64,000 bases of DNA from GCA-2683825 sp965662355 (GCA_965662355.1 CBFIHP010000022.1:1-64000), one strand, 5' to 3'. Positions 19,316 through 29,292 are shown, counted from the first letter of the stretch. Numbers and translations are program-made. The notes: generated by a model not told the origin, from the sequence alone.

Positions 19316-22189
19316 CTACACCTCCTGCCGCGGATCGAACCCCCCCGTCCGCGTAATCCAATCCAGGAAGCCCGTCCCAAAACGCTTGTTGTTCTCCGAA
19401 ACGAGCGAGCGGGCCTCCACCTCGCGGTTGCTGATGCAGAGCAGGTAGAGACGTAGCTCCAGCATGTGGGCTGCGGACTCGGCGAGGAGTTGCTCGGCGA
19501 GGACGTAGTCGCGATCGGCAAGGGCGCCGATAGCTCTTTGATAGGCGACGCCGGTGTCGTCCGCCAGGACGGTGGGGTTGCGCGTGGTTTGGCGTTCGAT
19601 GATGTTCTGTTCGTCCCAGCCGCTGCCGAAGGCCCAGAGAATCGGTGTCTTGACCTCGGTCTCCGAGAGCAGGTGGTGCAGGAAGCCCAGGTCGAGACTA
19701 CCTGAGCTCATGCTGTCGGGGCCTGCGGTGGTGATCTCGTTCAGAACTCCCTGGATCGGGAAGTAGCCGACGGAGCGCTCGAGCATGCTCTGCGGCCACA
19801 CCCTACGTATGTACGTCGAAGCGAGGAAGCGTCGTTGCGTCGCCTCGGTGTTCATGATCGTCTGATACGTCGCGAGGGAATCGCGGTCGGCGACCAGGTG
19901 CGTCGAGAGTCGCTGGGGGTAGTTGTCGACCAGGGGCTCGGTTTCGTTCGTCCAGGAGAACATGCCCTCGGAGCCCATCAAGAACGTGGCACCGATCTGG
20001 CCCGGGTCTTCGAAGCCGAGCTTGAGCAGTTCGTCCCTGATGTGGGGTTCGGACCACTGTTCGATGAAGCGTCCTTCTTTCGCGCGCGCTTGCCCTGCTC
20101 GCGTTCCAACGAGCATCCAGTCCAGGCCACAGCCGGACCAGAGCGTGGCTTCCGTGCCGAAGACATTGAGCCAGGCGTGGCAGATGGCCTTGGTCTCCTC
20201 TTCGCTCAGCTGGATCACGGGCAACCAGTACGTCGCGATGCCGCCCGCCGCGAGGCGATCATGGACCAGCTGGAAGTATTCTTCGGTGTACAGGTTGACG
20301 ACACCCGCCATCTTCAAAGGCGGCGGTTCCGACGTGATGATGTCGAAGCGCTTGTCGCTAGTCTGCAGGAAGAAGCGACCGTCTTCGATGTGGGTGTCGA
20401 CTCGCGGGTCTTGAAGCGGGTTGTCGCCATTGGGGAAGACGACATCGGCCATCTCGAGGATCTCGGGCGAGATATCGACGATGTCGATGTGTTCGAGCTC
20501 GCGAGCATCGGCGAGGGCGCGGGCGGTCGAGCCAGTGCCGAAGCTGATCAGGAGCGCCTCCCGGGGCTCGGGGTGGACGGCCATGGGCCAGTACACGTAG
20601 TACTTCATGTACCGCTTGCCATGGACGTGCGTACCCGACATCGAATAGCTGTTCGTGACGAGTCGATGGTAGAGCGGTTCGCCGGCGAAGCCCTTCTCGA
20701 GGTACTGGAGCGTTTCGATGACCCCTTCCCGCACAGCGACGACCTCCGAGCCGTCTTGGCGGTACTTCGCGCTCGCGACCTGCATGTAGCTCTCGATGCG
20801 TTGGAAGGGGAAGAAGATGGCCGTCATCGCAACGACGCTCGCCAGAAGGAAGCGCGTGATCGATGCGGAACGCGTGAAGTGCCGCGAGGCTGTGTGCCAG
20901 GTCAGAGCGGCGATTGCCGTGTAGGCAACGGCGAGGACGAACAGCGAGAGCTCCGTGCCGCACAGCGGGATCAGGAGGAACCCGGCCAGCAACGGCCCAA
21001 AGGTCGCGCCGATGGTGTTGGCCATCGTCGCCAGGCCCGTCGAACGTATGGGGTGGGCCTCGCCGCCGCGGGCGATCTCCTCGTGGAGAGCATGGCCGAG
21101 GAGCGCGTAGAGGATTCCGGACAAGAGCGATACCGGGAACATCAGAAAGAAGCAGATCACCAGGCCGCTTTGGGATTCGGCTCCGCCCATACGGACGACC
21201 GGCGCGTCGCCGAGCGTGAAGTCGAAGGTCGCGTAGGTCGCAAGTGCCAGGATGCCCAGGGCCAGGGCGATGGAGGATGCATGGATGTGGGCGTTGGCGT
21301 TCTTCCTGAACCATCGCGAGGCGATCAGCCCTCCGAGCCCGATGCCCAAGAGCACGACCGAAAGCATGATCGAAAACGTCAGCGTCGTTCCGGGTAGGAA
21401 CAACTGCAGAAAGCGGAACCAAACGACCTCGAGAGCCAGCAGTATCGCACCCGAGAGGAAGCTCGCGGCGAGCAACCCGTGGGCGCGGCGCGACAGGGGA
21501 TTGCGCATGCTGACGACGACCGGGTGTGGTGCTCCCTGCGTGGCTTTTCTTCGTGTGAGCTTGAGGGCAACCACGGCTGCGATCACATTGAGGAAGGCGG
21601 CGACGGCTCCCGTGCCCATGATGCCCATGGCTCCGATCAGGATCGTCTCACCCACGAGCGCCCCGGCGACGGCACCCAGCGTGTTCCATCCGTAGAGGCG
21701 CCCCAGCGCTACACCCAGGTGCCCCTCACGAGCGGTACCTTTCAACAGCGCCTTTACGAGCAAAGGCAGCGTCATGCCCATGGCGGTTGCTGGGACCATC
21801 AACAGAAGGAACGAGAGCCCGAGCCGTATGGCGTTCAAGGCGACAGGCTCTGGCGCCAGCGAACGGAACAACGGAGCCAGAGCCGACCCGAGCTGTGGAA
21901 GGAAGGCGACGACGGCCATGCCGACGATGCCGACGATCAGCTCGGCGTAGGCATAGAGTTTCTCGGGCTCGCGCACGCGCTTGCCCATCCGTGCCGAAAG
22001 CCCGTTGCCCAGGGCAAGTCCGGCCATGAAGCTCGAGAGCACCAAAGCACTCGCCCACACGCTGTTGCCGAAGGCCAGTCCGGCTCTCTGGAACCAGAGT
22101 GTCTCGAAAATCAGGGCCGAGGCTCCCGACAGAAAGAAGATCCCACACAGGCTCAGGGACCGGGTTCGCTCACCGCCGTTACTCATCAT
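19316..22189 (-). CDS. Polytopic membrane protein fused to a spermidine-synthase-like methyltransferase-fold domain
   Basis: 957 residues. Residues 1 to about 470 form 12 or more hydrophobic helices of the MFS-like kind (LCGIFFLSGASALIFETLWFQ is a hallmark of this family). Then comes a SpeE-like Rossmann domain with LLISFGTGSTARAL, the acidic DIVDISPEILEM and ITSEPPPLKMAG. The last 250 residues are helical. Proteins of this layout are annotated as spermidine synthase-like, but aminopropyl transfer has not been shown for most. The active-site acidic residue is not clear here. The second ATG (22186) is well spaced from GGAG. The gene is divergent from the HAMP-like gene, 155 bp away. Confidence 0.85.
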   Translation of the reverse strand: MMSNGGERTRSLSLCGIFFLSGASALIFETLWFQRAGLAFGNSVWASALVLSSFMAGLALGNGLSARMGKRVREPEKLYAYAELIVGIVGMAVVAFLPQLGSALAPLFRSLAPEPVALNAIRLGLSFLLLMVPATAMGMTLPLLVKALLKGTAREGHLGVALGRLYGWNTLGAVAGALVGETILIGAMGIMGTGAVAAFLNVIAAVVALKLTRRKATQGAPHPVVVSMRNPLSRRAHGLLAASFLSGAILLALEVVWFRFLQLFLPGTTLTFSIMLSVVLLGIGLGGLIASRWFRKNANAHIHASSIALALGILALATYATFDFTLGDAPVVRMGGAESQSGLVICFFLMFPVSLLSGILYALLGHALHEEIARGGEAHPIRSTGLATMANTIGATFGPLLAGFLLIPLCGTELSLFVLAVAYTAIAALTWHTASRHFTRSASITRFLLASVVAMTAIFFPFQRIESYMQVASAKYRQDGSEVVAVREGVIETLQYLEKGFAGEPLYHRLVTNSYSMSGTHVHGKRYMKYYVYWPMAVHPEPREALLISFGTGSTARALADARELEHIDIVDISPEILEMADVVFPNGDNPLQDPRVDTHIEDGRFFLQTSDKRFDIITSEPPPLKMAGVVNLYTEEYFQLVHDRLAAGGIATYWLPVIQLSEEETKAICHAWLNVFGTEATLWSGCGLDWMLVGTRAGQARAKEGRFIEQWSEPHIRDELLKLGFEDPGQIGATFLMGSEGMFSWTNETEPLVDNYPQRLSTHLVADRDSLATYQTIMNTEATQRRFLASTYIRRVWPQSMLERSVGYFPIQGVLNEITTAGPDSMSSGSLDLGFLHHLLSETEVKTPILWAFGSGWDEQNIIERQTTRNPTVLADDTGVAYQRAIGALADRDYVLAEQLLAESAAHMLELRLYLLCISNREVEARSLVSENNKRFGTGFLDWITRTGGFDPRQEV

Positions 22190-22344
22190 GTCTCCAGGAA
22201 GGGCCGCGATGGCCTACCGCGTCGCCTCGCTTCATCGGCAGGTGCTCGGAATGGCTGTAGCGGCCCGTCATCCCTCGCGGAGGGGTGTTAAGGCCAGGGC
22301 GCCTATACGCCGATAGAACCACGGCCTCCCCCTTCCAGGACCGG

Positions 22345-22839
22345 ATGACGAGCATGAAGAAGAACCAGCGACGAAAGAAACTCGTCAACCCCTCTCTCCA
22401 GCTCAAGATCGTCTTCATGTTCCTCGTGATCTCTGTCCTTGCGGTGGGGATCCAATCGGTGCTGATGAGCCACTCTCTGACGGCCTTCGCCGAGGGAGAT
22501 TCGGAGAGGGTGTTCGCGCTTCTGCGGGAGAATCTCCTCGTGACCCTGGCAGCGTTGCTTCCCGCGACGTTGATCGTGGGCGCGATCACGACCTTCCGCA
22601 TCGCGGGTCCGCTCTACCGTTTTGAGCGGTTCCTCGAGTCGATCGAGCGCGGCGAGAACCCGCCCGACTGCGTGCTTCGCCGCGGCGACGACTTGAAGGA
22701 CTTTTGCGCGACCCTGAATCGCGTCACGCGCCCGTTGCGAACTTCCGAGATCGCGGAAGCCACTCCGCGGAAGGAGCACGATGCCGAGTCGGCCGACAGT
22801 CTCCTGCCCGATACGAGCGAGCGCGTAAAGACCTCTTAG
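22345..22839 (+). CDS. Small two-helix membrane protein with HAMP-like linker
   Basis: 164 residues from ATG 22345, with AGGA four bases upstream. Two membrane helices (LKIVFMFLVISVLAVGIQSVLM and LVTLAALLPATLIVGAITTF, each shortened here) flank a short loop. They are followed by RIAGPLYRFERFLESIERG, which resembles the start of a HAMP domain. There is no kinase or methyl-accepting domain, so it may be a signalling adaptor or an orphan sensor stub. Its stop codon is interleaved with that of the convergent nucleotide-sugar dehydrogenase gene. Confidence 0.7.
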   Translation: MTSMKKNQRRKKLVNPSLQLKIVFMFLVISVLAVGIQSVLMSHSLTAFAEGDSERVFALLRENLLVTLAALLPATLIVGAITTFRIAGPLYRFERFLESIERGENPPDCVLRRGDDLKDFCATLNRVTRPLRTSEIAEATPRKEHDAESADSLLPDTSERVKTS

Positions 22840-24200
22840 GGACGCACGATCTTCGCCTGCGGGAAGGCTGCGAAGGCGTTGCGCGTGTCGATGATCGCGC
22901 GTGCGTGCTGGGCGATCATTCCCAGATCCATACCTGGTTGGGCGGTCACGAGGATGACCAGGTCGAACGTTGCAATGGATTTGGCGTCCAGGTCCTCGCT
23001 GGTCATCGAGAGCTCGGAGCGCCGTGTTTGCGGCAGTTCAGGTACGAGGGGGTCGAAGTACGATACCCGGGCACCCGAACGCACCAGGGCGTTCAGAATC
23101 ACGAGCCCCGGTGACTCGCGGGTGTCCGAGACGCCGCTCTTGTACGCCACGCCCAGCACGAGCACATGGGCGTCGGCGGCCGTCACCTTGCGCTCTTCCA
23201 GCGCCTCGAGCGCGCGTTCGAGGATACGTTTCGGGGTACGTGAGTTGATCTCGCCGGCGAGCTCGATGAAGCGCGAGGGGGCTCCGGCGACACGGGCTTT
23301 CCACGCGAGATAGAACGGGTCGATCGGAAGGCAGTGACCGCCCAATCCCGGACCTGGGTAGAAGGGCTGGTAGCCGAAGGGCTTGGTCGACGCCGCGCGA
23401 ATGACTTCCCACGTGTCGATGCCGAGCTTCGAGAAGACCTCGTCCAGCTCGTTCACGAAGGCGATGTTGACGGCGCGATAGACGTTTTCGAGCAGCTTTG
23501 CAGACTCGGCGATACGAGCGTGCGATACCGGCACGACGGTCTCGAAGGCTCGGCTGTAAAGGGCCGTGGCCGCTTTCCCCGAGGATGCATCTAGCCCACC
23601 GACCAGTTTCGGAATGCGTACGAGGTCATATTCTGCGTTGCCCGGATCCAGACGCTCTGGAGAGAAGGCGATCCACAGCGTTTTTCCCAGGCGACGTCCC
23701 GCAGCCTGTTCGAGTATGGGGCGCACGAACTCCTCGGTGGTGCCCGGATACGTCGTCGATTCAAGCACGACCAGCTGCCCCGTACGCCCGTGTCGCGCGA
23801 TGGCCTGCATCGTGTCCTCGACGAAACGCATGTCAGGTTCACTCGCCTCGTTCAGGGGAGTCGGAACGCAGACGAGAAGCGCATCGCATTCGTTGATTCG
23901 CGCGAAGTCGTCGGTGGCGTGCAGCCGTCCGGCACCGACGACCTCGGCGATGCGCTCCGCGGGCATCGTGCTGAGATAACTCGTGCCCGTGGATAGTGCT
24001 CGAGCTTTCTTTGCATCGATATCGAAGCCCAATACCTCGAGCCCGGCCTCGGCGAAGGCGACCGCCAGCGGCAGTCCGATGTACCCGAGACCGATCACGC
24101 CGACGCGGGGTGCGCCGGACTCCAGGAGCGGGAAGAGCTCCTCGAAAGAGCGAGGTTCTACGGCAAGTCCCCCGGAGCGTTCTCGTCTTCGTCGCGCCAT
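22836..24200 (-). CDS. UDP-N-acetyl-hexosamine dehydrogenase (WbpA/WecC-type nucleotide-sugar dehydrogenase)
   Basis: 454 residues. It has the NAD-binding opening VGVIGLGYIGLPLAVAF, CVPTPLNEASEPD, the helix with AESAKLLENVYRAVNIAFVN, the catalytic Cys in PGPGLGGHCLPIDPFYL, and the C-terminal UDP-binding domain (GVAYKSGVSDTRESP). The GLGGHC-PIDPFYL form fits enzymes that oxidise UDP-GlcNAc or UDP-ManNAc to the uronic acid for surface polysaccharide. Its first 14 codons overlap the end of the sigma-54 regulator gene in another frame, and AAGGA touches the ATG, so it is probably translationally coupled. No other polysaccharide gene is adjacent. Confidence 0.92.
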   Translation of the reverse strand: MARRRRERSGGLAVEPRSFEELFPLLESGAPRVGVIGLGYIGLPLAVAFAEAGLEVLGFDIDAKKARALSTGTSYLSTMPAERIAEVVGAGRLHATDDFARINECDALLVCVPTPLNEASEPDMRFVEDTMQAIARHGRTGQLVVLESTTYPGTTEEFVRPILEQAAGRRLGKTLWIAFSPERLDPGNAEYDLVRIPKLVGGLDASSGKAATALYSRAFETVVPVSHARIAESAKLLENVYRAVNIAFVNELDEVFSKLGIDTWEVIRAASTKPFGYQPFYPGPGLGGHCLPIDPFYLAWKARVAGAPSRFIELAGEINSRTPKRILERALEALEERKVTAADAHVLVLGVAYKSGVSDTRESPGLVILNALVRSGARVSYFDPLVPELPQTRRSELSMTSEDLDAKSIATFDLVILVTAQPGMDLGMIAQHARAIIDTRNAFAAFPQAKIVRP

Positions 24201-27200
24201 TCCTTCAGCCGCTGATAGATTTTGGCCCGCGAGATACCCAGCATTTCGGCGGCGCGACGCTTGTCGCCACCGGTCTGTTCGAGCGCATTGCGAATCGCCC
24301 TGCGTTCGAGCTCCAGGATAGGCACGACGCGCTTGTCGTCCATCTCGCTGAAGAGGGCGGCGGGGCTACTGACCAGGCTGGGGTCGTCGATGTCACCATC
24401 ACAGAGCACGCAAAGCCGAGAGATCTCGTTGCGCAGTTCACGCACGTTACCGGGCCAGTTGCGCCGTGCCAGCGAACTGAGGACCCGTTTCGAAATTCGA
24501 CGCTTGGAACCACCGCGGACTTCCTCCTGGCGCAGGAAATGTTCGGCGAGGAGTTCTATGTCCTCGGGCCGATCGGCCAGGGACGGCATCTGCACGCGCA
24601 GGCCTTCGAGCCGATAGAAGAGGTCCTGGCGGAAGCGGCCCTCGCGTACCTCCTTCTCGAGATTCCTGTTTGTGGCCACGATCAGACGGAAGTCGACGAC
24701 CCGCGTTTCTTCGTCGCCGATGCGTCGCACCTCGCTCGTTTCGAGCACGCGCAGAAACTTCGCTTGCAGATCCAGGGGCAGCTCGCCGATCTCGTCGAGA
24801 AACAGCGCCCCCCCGGTCGCTTGCTCGAAGAGACCCGCACGGTTGCGATCGGCGCCGGTGAAGGCACCGCGGCGATAACCGAAGAGTTCCGATTCGATGA
24901 GGGACGAGGGAAGGGCCGCGCAGTTCTCCGAAACGAAGGGGCCGCGGGCTCGGGGCGATTGTTCGTGCAGGGAGTTGGCTGCGACTTCTTTGCCGGTGCC
25001 ACTTTCGCCTGTGATCAGAACCGACATGTCGCTGCCCGCGCACTTGGCCAGAAGCTCCTGTACCTGGTGGATCGCGGGCGACTTGCCGACGAGCCGACCG
25101 GGTTCCGAGGCCCCGGCTTCGCGCAACGCGCGTCGCGCGTTCTGGAGGTCGGTTTCCTTTTGAACGACGCGCCGTTCCAGCTCGCGGTTCAGGTTGCGAA
25201 TCTCCTCCATGCGCTTGATCTGCTGGATCGCAACGGCGGCCTGGTTGGCCAGCAGCGCGCAGAGCTTCTCCGATCGTTCGTCAAAGGCCCCCTTGCGCAA
25301 GCGGTGATCCACGTAGATCGCTCCCCGGAGATCGGAGGAAATAGCGATTGGTACGCACAGGATCGAGCGTAGCTCCAGGGACACAACCGAGTTCTGCTGG
25401 GCCAGCATCGGATCGTCGACCGCGTTGCTGACGCGCAGCGGTTCCATACGCTCCAGCGTTTCGCGCACGACCGACCCGGAGATCTCGAACTCGGGCTGGG
25501 CGATGTCACCGCGGCAAGAGTCGAGAGCCGTGTCGAAACGCAGTTCGCCATGTTCTTCGAGTACCAGGAAACCACGTTCGGCCCCGGTGACGGACAGCGC
25601 ATGCTCAACAATGATCCCGAGAAGCGAATCGAGATCCTGTTGTTGAACGAGCTGCTTGTTGATGTCCAGTAAGCGCAGGACTTCCATTTCGAACTCCTCG
25701 TCCGATTCGCGATCGTCGGAACGTAACGTAAAGTCGCCCGGCCAGGGGTCGGGCTCACCCAGCAACATGCCTCGGAAGCGCTCGACTTCCACGGCGGTCA
25801 GACCACTGGTACAGCGGTCGAGATATTCTTCGGCTTTCGTCCGGCAAGCCTTGGCTTCACCCAGGTCGTCGTAGCGCGCCGCCAAGGCGAACCAGAGTCG
25901 AGCCGCTCGATCATCGCGACCGCGTTGGCCGAGGAAGATCGCCAACTTGCGTGCGAGATTCACATCGAAGCGATTGACGTCCAAGATGTCGTAGACGCGC
26001 TCGTCGAGGGCGCTGAGGGACTCGTCCTCCGCCGGTAGGGGCGCCAGTTCGAGGGGCGTCGTCGTCAAGCGAGCCGACAGCTTGCGCGCCTCCCGCGCGA
26101 GCCGCTCTTGCTTGAGAGACTCCGATAGGGAAACGGACCGTTTCGCCAGGAGAACGGCGTCGTCGGGATTCTCGCGGATCCATGCGATGCGTGCTCGTGC
26201 CAGGAGAATACGCGGATCCACACTCTCGTCGTCGGCCGGTAGTTGATCGTTGCGCGTGTAGTCGCCGATGCGGTTGCGCATCTCGATGGACTTGGACAGA
26301 AGCAGCGGTGCGTAACGGCGCTTCTGTGCTCCGGACATCACCGAGGCGGTGCTCTCCAGCGTTTCTATCGCGGCCCGTGCGTGTCCACGTTCGTAATAGA
26401 GCAAGGCAAGCATGCCGCGCGCCGTCCCGGCGCCTTCGTGATCGTTCAAGCGTTCGCGCATCTCCATGGCGGAGATGAGAAGTGGTTCGGCTTCTACCAG
26501 CTCGCCCAGATCGCGAAGCAAACCGCCGAGGGTCGCACGCGCGTGGGCGAGGCCTGTCGTTATGCCCGCGCGATCGTAGAGACTGATCGCCCTTTCGAAC
26601 TCGTGGCGTGCGCGGGTTAGTGAACCACCGAGTCGTTCGATGATCGCGAGGTTGATGTGCAGCGCGGCTTCGAGTTGGACGTGTTTGTTTTCCTGGACCG
26701 CTTCGATCAGCTTTTCGGTCGATGTACGAGCTTCGTCCACGTGCCCCAGACGCAGTGCGCTCATGGCTTGCATCGAACGCGCGTACGTGCCGTGGCGGCT
26801 GCGCATTTCGCCCTTGGCGACGAGGCCTTCGGGGTCGAGGGCGTCGACGAGAACACAGACCTCTTCGTCCTTGCCTTGTGTGTGCAGGATCTGGATGCGT
26901 CCGACCGTGGCTTCGACGCTGACCGAAGAATGCAGGGCGGTCGCGCTCTCGAAGGATTGCAAGGCCGCGTCGGTTTCGTGGCGAAGGGATGCAACCAGGC
27001 CTCGAATCAGCTCAACCAAAGCCGCGTTGCGCGGGTTCTTCGCGAGTCGGGGCTCCTCGATTTCGTGCAAGGCCATTTCGGTTTGCCCGATAGCGCACCA
27101 GGCCCGGGCGCGCTGGATGAGGGCTTGAGGAGCGGTCTCGATGAGATCGATATCGAGCGTTCGAGCGGCTTCCGCGAGACGGTCACCGATTTCGAGTGCG

Positions 27201-29119
27201 GTTTCGGGGCGCCCGCGATCCAGGAGCGTTTCGAGTTCGGTCCGCAGGGCCTCGATGTGCTTGTCGTCAGGATGCGCGAGCCAGCGGTGCAGCGCGATGC
27301 ACGCGGGCGTGCGCTCGTCCGCGACGGTCCGGGCATCGGAGGCCTCGGCCAGTGCCTCAGCGCGCAGGTCGTGCAATTCACGAATGCGTTCGCGATCCGC
27401 GCCGGTCGGCTCGAACTTCCGTTTGCGAGCGACCTCGCTCCGGCCGTCCTCGAGGAGGATGTCCAGCCATCCGGCCTGGCGGGTGGAGAGGAGTCGTTGT
27501 CCGAAGTTCGCATCGCCGAGCAGATGGCTCAGGTGTTTCGCATCGGCTCGACCCCCGCAGACGTCGATCGCGCGAACGAGGTCGGCCTCGCCCGAGCTCA
27601 GTGTGGATAGGGAAGTGCTCTCCGAGAGCAGTGCCGTCAGGTCGCCGATCTCGCCCGGCCGGATCCGATAGCCTTCTCCGGTCGAGAAGATCCAGCCCGA
27701 GGCTTCGCAGTTGTGGAGCAGTTCGTCGAGGTGCGTCGCGGAGCCTTTGCTGGCGTCGGCCAGGCGCTGTGCCAGCTGTTCGTTGCGCTCGATGGGCTCG
27801 CCGCGGAAGTTGCGCTTGACGAAGCCCTGAATCCAGGCCAGCTCGACCTGCGGAACCGGGTTCTCTTTCAAGTCCGCCGAGATCGTGGGTTCCGAGCTGA
27901 CGAAGAAGACGATCGGTTGTTCGCTCTCCTGTCTGCGTCGCACCAGATTGGCGGCTCGCTCGAGGGCCAGAAGGGCGCGCTTGCGCCACGGGTCGATGTC
28001 TTCAGCGAGAACGGCGATCCATTCCGCTCCAGCGTTGACGATGCCCTCGGCCCAGCGGTCCAGAGCGACGCCTCCCTGGATGTTTCTGAGCTCGACGCGT
28101 AGATCGATTCCGCGTAGGAGACGGCCGCGTAGGGCCGCGTAGAGCCGCAGGTGCGACCACAGGGGGCGCGGACTCTCGCCTTCGGGTAGTCGCGTCCAGA
28201 TGGGCGGCTCGTCGTTCTCCTCGAGCGCATTCATCCACTCGGCCACCCAGGCCTCACGACCCTGGCCGACGGGCCAGCGCAGGCTGAGCACGAGTTCTTC
28301 TTGATCGAGCTCGACGCCCAGACGATCCGCCAGCATCCGCCCGACGGATCCCGCGGAGTGCGGGCGGCGTCCCGGATCGCGGGCGGTCAGACCGACGATC
28401 AGATCCCGCGACCACTCGGGCAGCTCTTCGGGGTCCGTGCCCGAGGCATCGAGGAACGAGCTCTCCGGGAAGCGTGCATAGAAATCCCGCGGCGAGGTGC
28501 GCACGTTGCACACGAGTCGATGGAGCATGGCCCCGAGCGCGAAGAGATCCGCCAGATGTGTCAATTCGAGCCCCATCAATTCCTCCGGCGAGAGGAAGAA
28601 CAGCGACCCGCTGACGCCGCTTTCCGAGCGGCTGGAGCCCCGTTCCCGGGCGAGGCCGAAGTCCACGAGGACAGGGCGCTCGTCGGGTGTCACGATGACG
28701 TTCTCGGGCTTCAGATCCGCATGGATAAAGCCCCCGCGGTGAAGGTGGTCCAGGGCCGGCGTCAGGCGCGCGATCATGGAGCCGATCGCAGCCGGTGTGG
28801 GGGCGTTGCGGGACGCCCAGGTCGCCAGGTCGTGTCCCTCGACCCAGTCCCGGGCGATGAAGCGCCCCCCCCCGGGGAGTGCTCCGTGGTCGATCAGGCC
28901 CGCGATTCCGGGATGCTCGACCGCGGCGAGGACCGCCAGTTCGGCCAGGCCTTCGGCCGCCCCCTCGCTCTTGTCCAGGCGCAGCAAGACAGATCGCTCC
29001 CCTGCAGCCTCGTTACGCGAGGCCCGGAGGACCCAGATTCCCGCGCGCTGGGAGAGCAGCGCCTCAGCGCGATATCCCGGCGGGAGGTTGGGTTGGATTG
29101 CGTCTAATTCTTGATCCAT
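24158..29119 (-). CDS. Giant regulator: kinase-like domain, helical repeats, GAF, sigma-54 AAA+ and Fis HTH
   Basis: 1653 residues. Residues 16-270: a Ser/Thr kinase-like domain with HADLKPENV (133-141) and DFGLA (153-157). The glycine loop is poor, the ATP-lysine position reads VLLR, and HRD is HAD. Residues about 300-540 resemble the C-terminal half of a STAND module but lack a Walker A. Residues about 560-1110 are TPR-like helices, and about 1143-1310 a GAF domain. The sigma-54 AAA+ domain has GESGTGKE (1371-1378), ELFGYRRGAFTGA with the intact sigma-54 loop at 1418-1423, and FLDEIGELP. A Fis-type HTH (RRAAEMLGISRAKIYQRL) ends the protein. It should activate sigma-54 promoters in response to a ligand or partner. 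It is divergent from the beta-propeller gene. Confidence 0.9.
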   Translation of the reverse strand: MDQELDAIQPNLPPGYRAEALLSQRAGIWVLRASRNEAAGERSVLLRLDKSEGAAEGLAELAVLAAVEHPGIAGLIDHGALPGGGRFIARDWVEGHDLATWASRNAPTPAAIGSMIARLTPALDHLHRGGFIHADLKPENVIVTPDERPVLVDFGLARERGSSRSESGVSGSLFFLSPEELMGLELTHLADLFALGAMLHRLVCNVRTSPRDFYARFPESSFLDASGTDPEELPEWSRDLIVGLTARDPGRRPHSAGSVGRMLADRLGVELDQEELVLSLRWPVGQGREAWVAEWMNALEENDEPPIWTRLPEGESPRPLWSHLRLYAALRGRLLRGIDLRVELRNIQGGVALDRWAEGIVNAGAEWIAVLAEDIDPWRKRALLALERAANLVRRRQESEQPIVFFVSSEPTISADLKENPVPQVELAWIQGFVKRNFRGEPIERNEQLAQRLADASKGSATHLDELLHNCEASGWIFSTGEGYRIRPGEIGDLTALLSESTSLSTLSSGEADLVRAIDVCGGRADAKHLSHLLGDANFGQRLLSTRQAGWLDILLEDGRSEVARKRKFEPTGADRERIRELHDLRAEALAEASDARTVADERTPACIALHRWLAHPDDKHIEALRTELETLLDRGRPETALEIGDRLAEAARTLDIDLIETAPQALIQRARAWCAIGQTEMALHEIEEPRLAKNPRNAALVELIRGLVASLRHETDAALQSFESATALHSSVSVEATVGRIQILHTQGKDEEVCVLVDALDPEGLVAKGEMRSRHGTYARSMQAMSALRLGHVDEARTSTEKLIEAVQENKHVQLEAALHINLAIIERLGGSLTRARHEFERAISLYDRAGITTGLAHARATLGGLLRDLGELVEAEPLLISAMEMRERLNDHEGAGTARGMLALLYYERGHARAAIETLESTASVMSGAQKRRYAPLLLSKSIEMRNRIGDYTRNDQLPADDESVDPRILLARARIAWIRENPDDAVLLAKRSVSLSESLKQERLAREARKLSARLTTTPLELAPLPAEDESLSALDERVYDILDVNRFDVNLARKLAIFLGQRGRDDRAARLWFALAARYDDLGEAKACRTKAEEYLDRCTSGLTAVEVERFRGMLLGEPDPWPGDFTLRSDDRESDEEFEMEVLRLLDINKQLVQQQDLDSLLGIIVEHALSVTGAERGFLVLEEHGELRFDTALDSCRGDIAQPEFEISGSVVRETLERMEPLRVSNAVDDPMLAQQNSVVSLELRSILCVPIAISSDLRGAIYVDHRLRKGAFDERSEKLCALLANQAAVAIQQIKRMEEIRNLNRELERRVVQKETDLQNARRALREAGASEPGRLVGKSPAIHQVQELLAKCAGSDMSVLITGESGTGKEVAANSLHEQSPRARGPFVSENCAALPSSLIESELFGYRRGAFTGADRNRAGLFEQATGGALFLDEIGELPLDLQAKFLRVLETSEVRRIGDEETRVVDFRLIVATNRNLEKEVREGRFRQDLFYRLEGLRVQMPSLADRPEDIELLAEHFLRQEEVRGGSKRRISKRVLSSLARRNWPGNVRELRNEISRLCVLCDGDIDDPSLVSSPAALFSEMDDKRVVPILELERRAIRNALEQTGGDKRRAAEMLGISRAKIYQRLKEWRDEDENAPGDLP

Positions 29120-29213
29120 GGAATGGACGAGATTATCTAGAAATTGGAGTATAGTCTGATTGTTGGATCAAGGGGGGGTTCGTAGGCCTCTTCGTAGTTG
29201 TGCGCAGGATGTT

Positions 29214-29228
29214 GCAATTTGAATTCCG
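29214..29228 (-). promoter_or_regulatory. Candidate sigma-54 promoter facing the giant regulator gene
   Basis: Read on the minus strand: cGGAAT-tcaaa-TTGCA. The -24 GG and -12 GC are separated by exactly ten bases, and the TTGCA half is perfect; the -24 half matches TGGCAC at three of six positions. It lies about 95 bp upstream of the regulator ATG and would imply autoregulation. Weaker than the forward element. Confidence 0.4.
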
Positions 29229-29281
29229 CGCTGGGACCCGCTGCCGGCTTTATAATGGCGAGGAAAGAAATTCCGAGTGGT

Positions 29282-29292
29282 GGGGATTCCCC
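29282..29292. promoter_or_regulatory. Palindrome abutting the forward sigma-54 element
   Basis: GGGGA-T-TCCCC is a perfect inverted repeat touching the -24 half of the forward element. It could be a binding site for another regulator, though such short palindromes are expected by chance in GC-rich DNA. Confidence 0.25.

Noticed and set aside
19835..21397. A 520-codon open frame opposite the spermidine-synthase-like gene
   Set aside because: It mirrors a gene with clear membrane and Rossmann domains; the composition (very rich in Arg, Asp, Gln) is that of a shadow.
29252..29257. A TATAAT -10 box in the regulator-propeller intergenic region
   Set aside because: No TTGACA-like hexamer lies 16-18 bp upstream. 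The -24/-12 element fits the leader length better.
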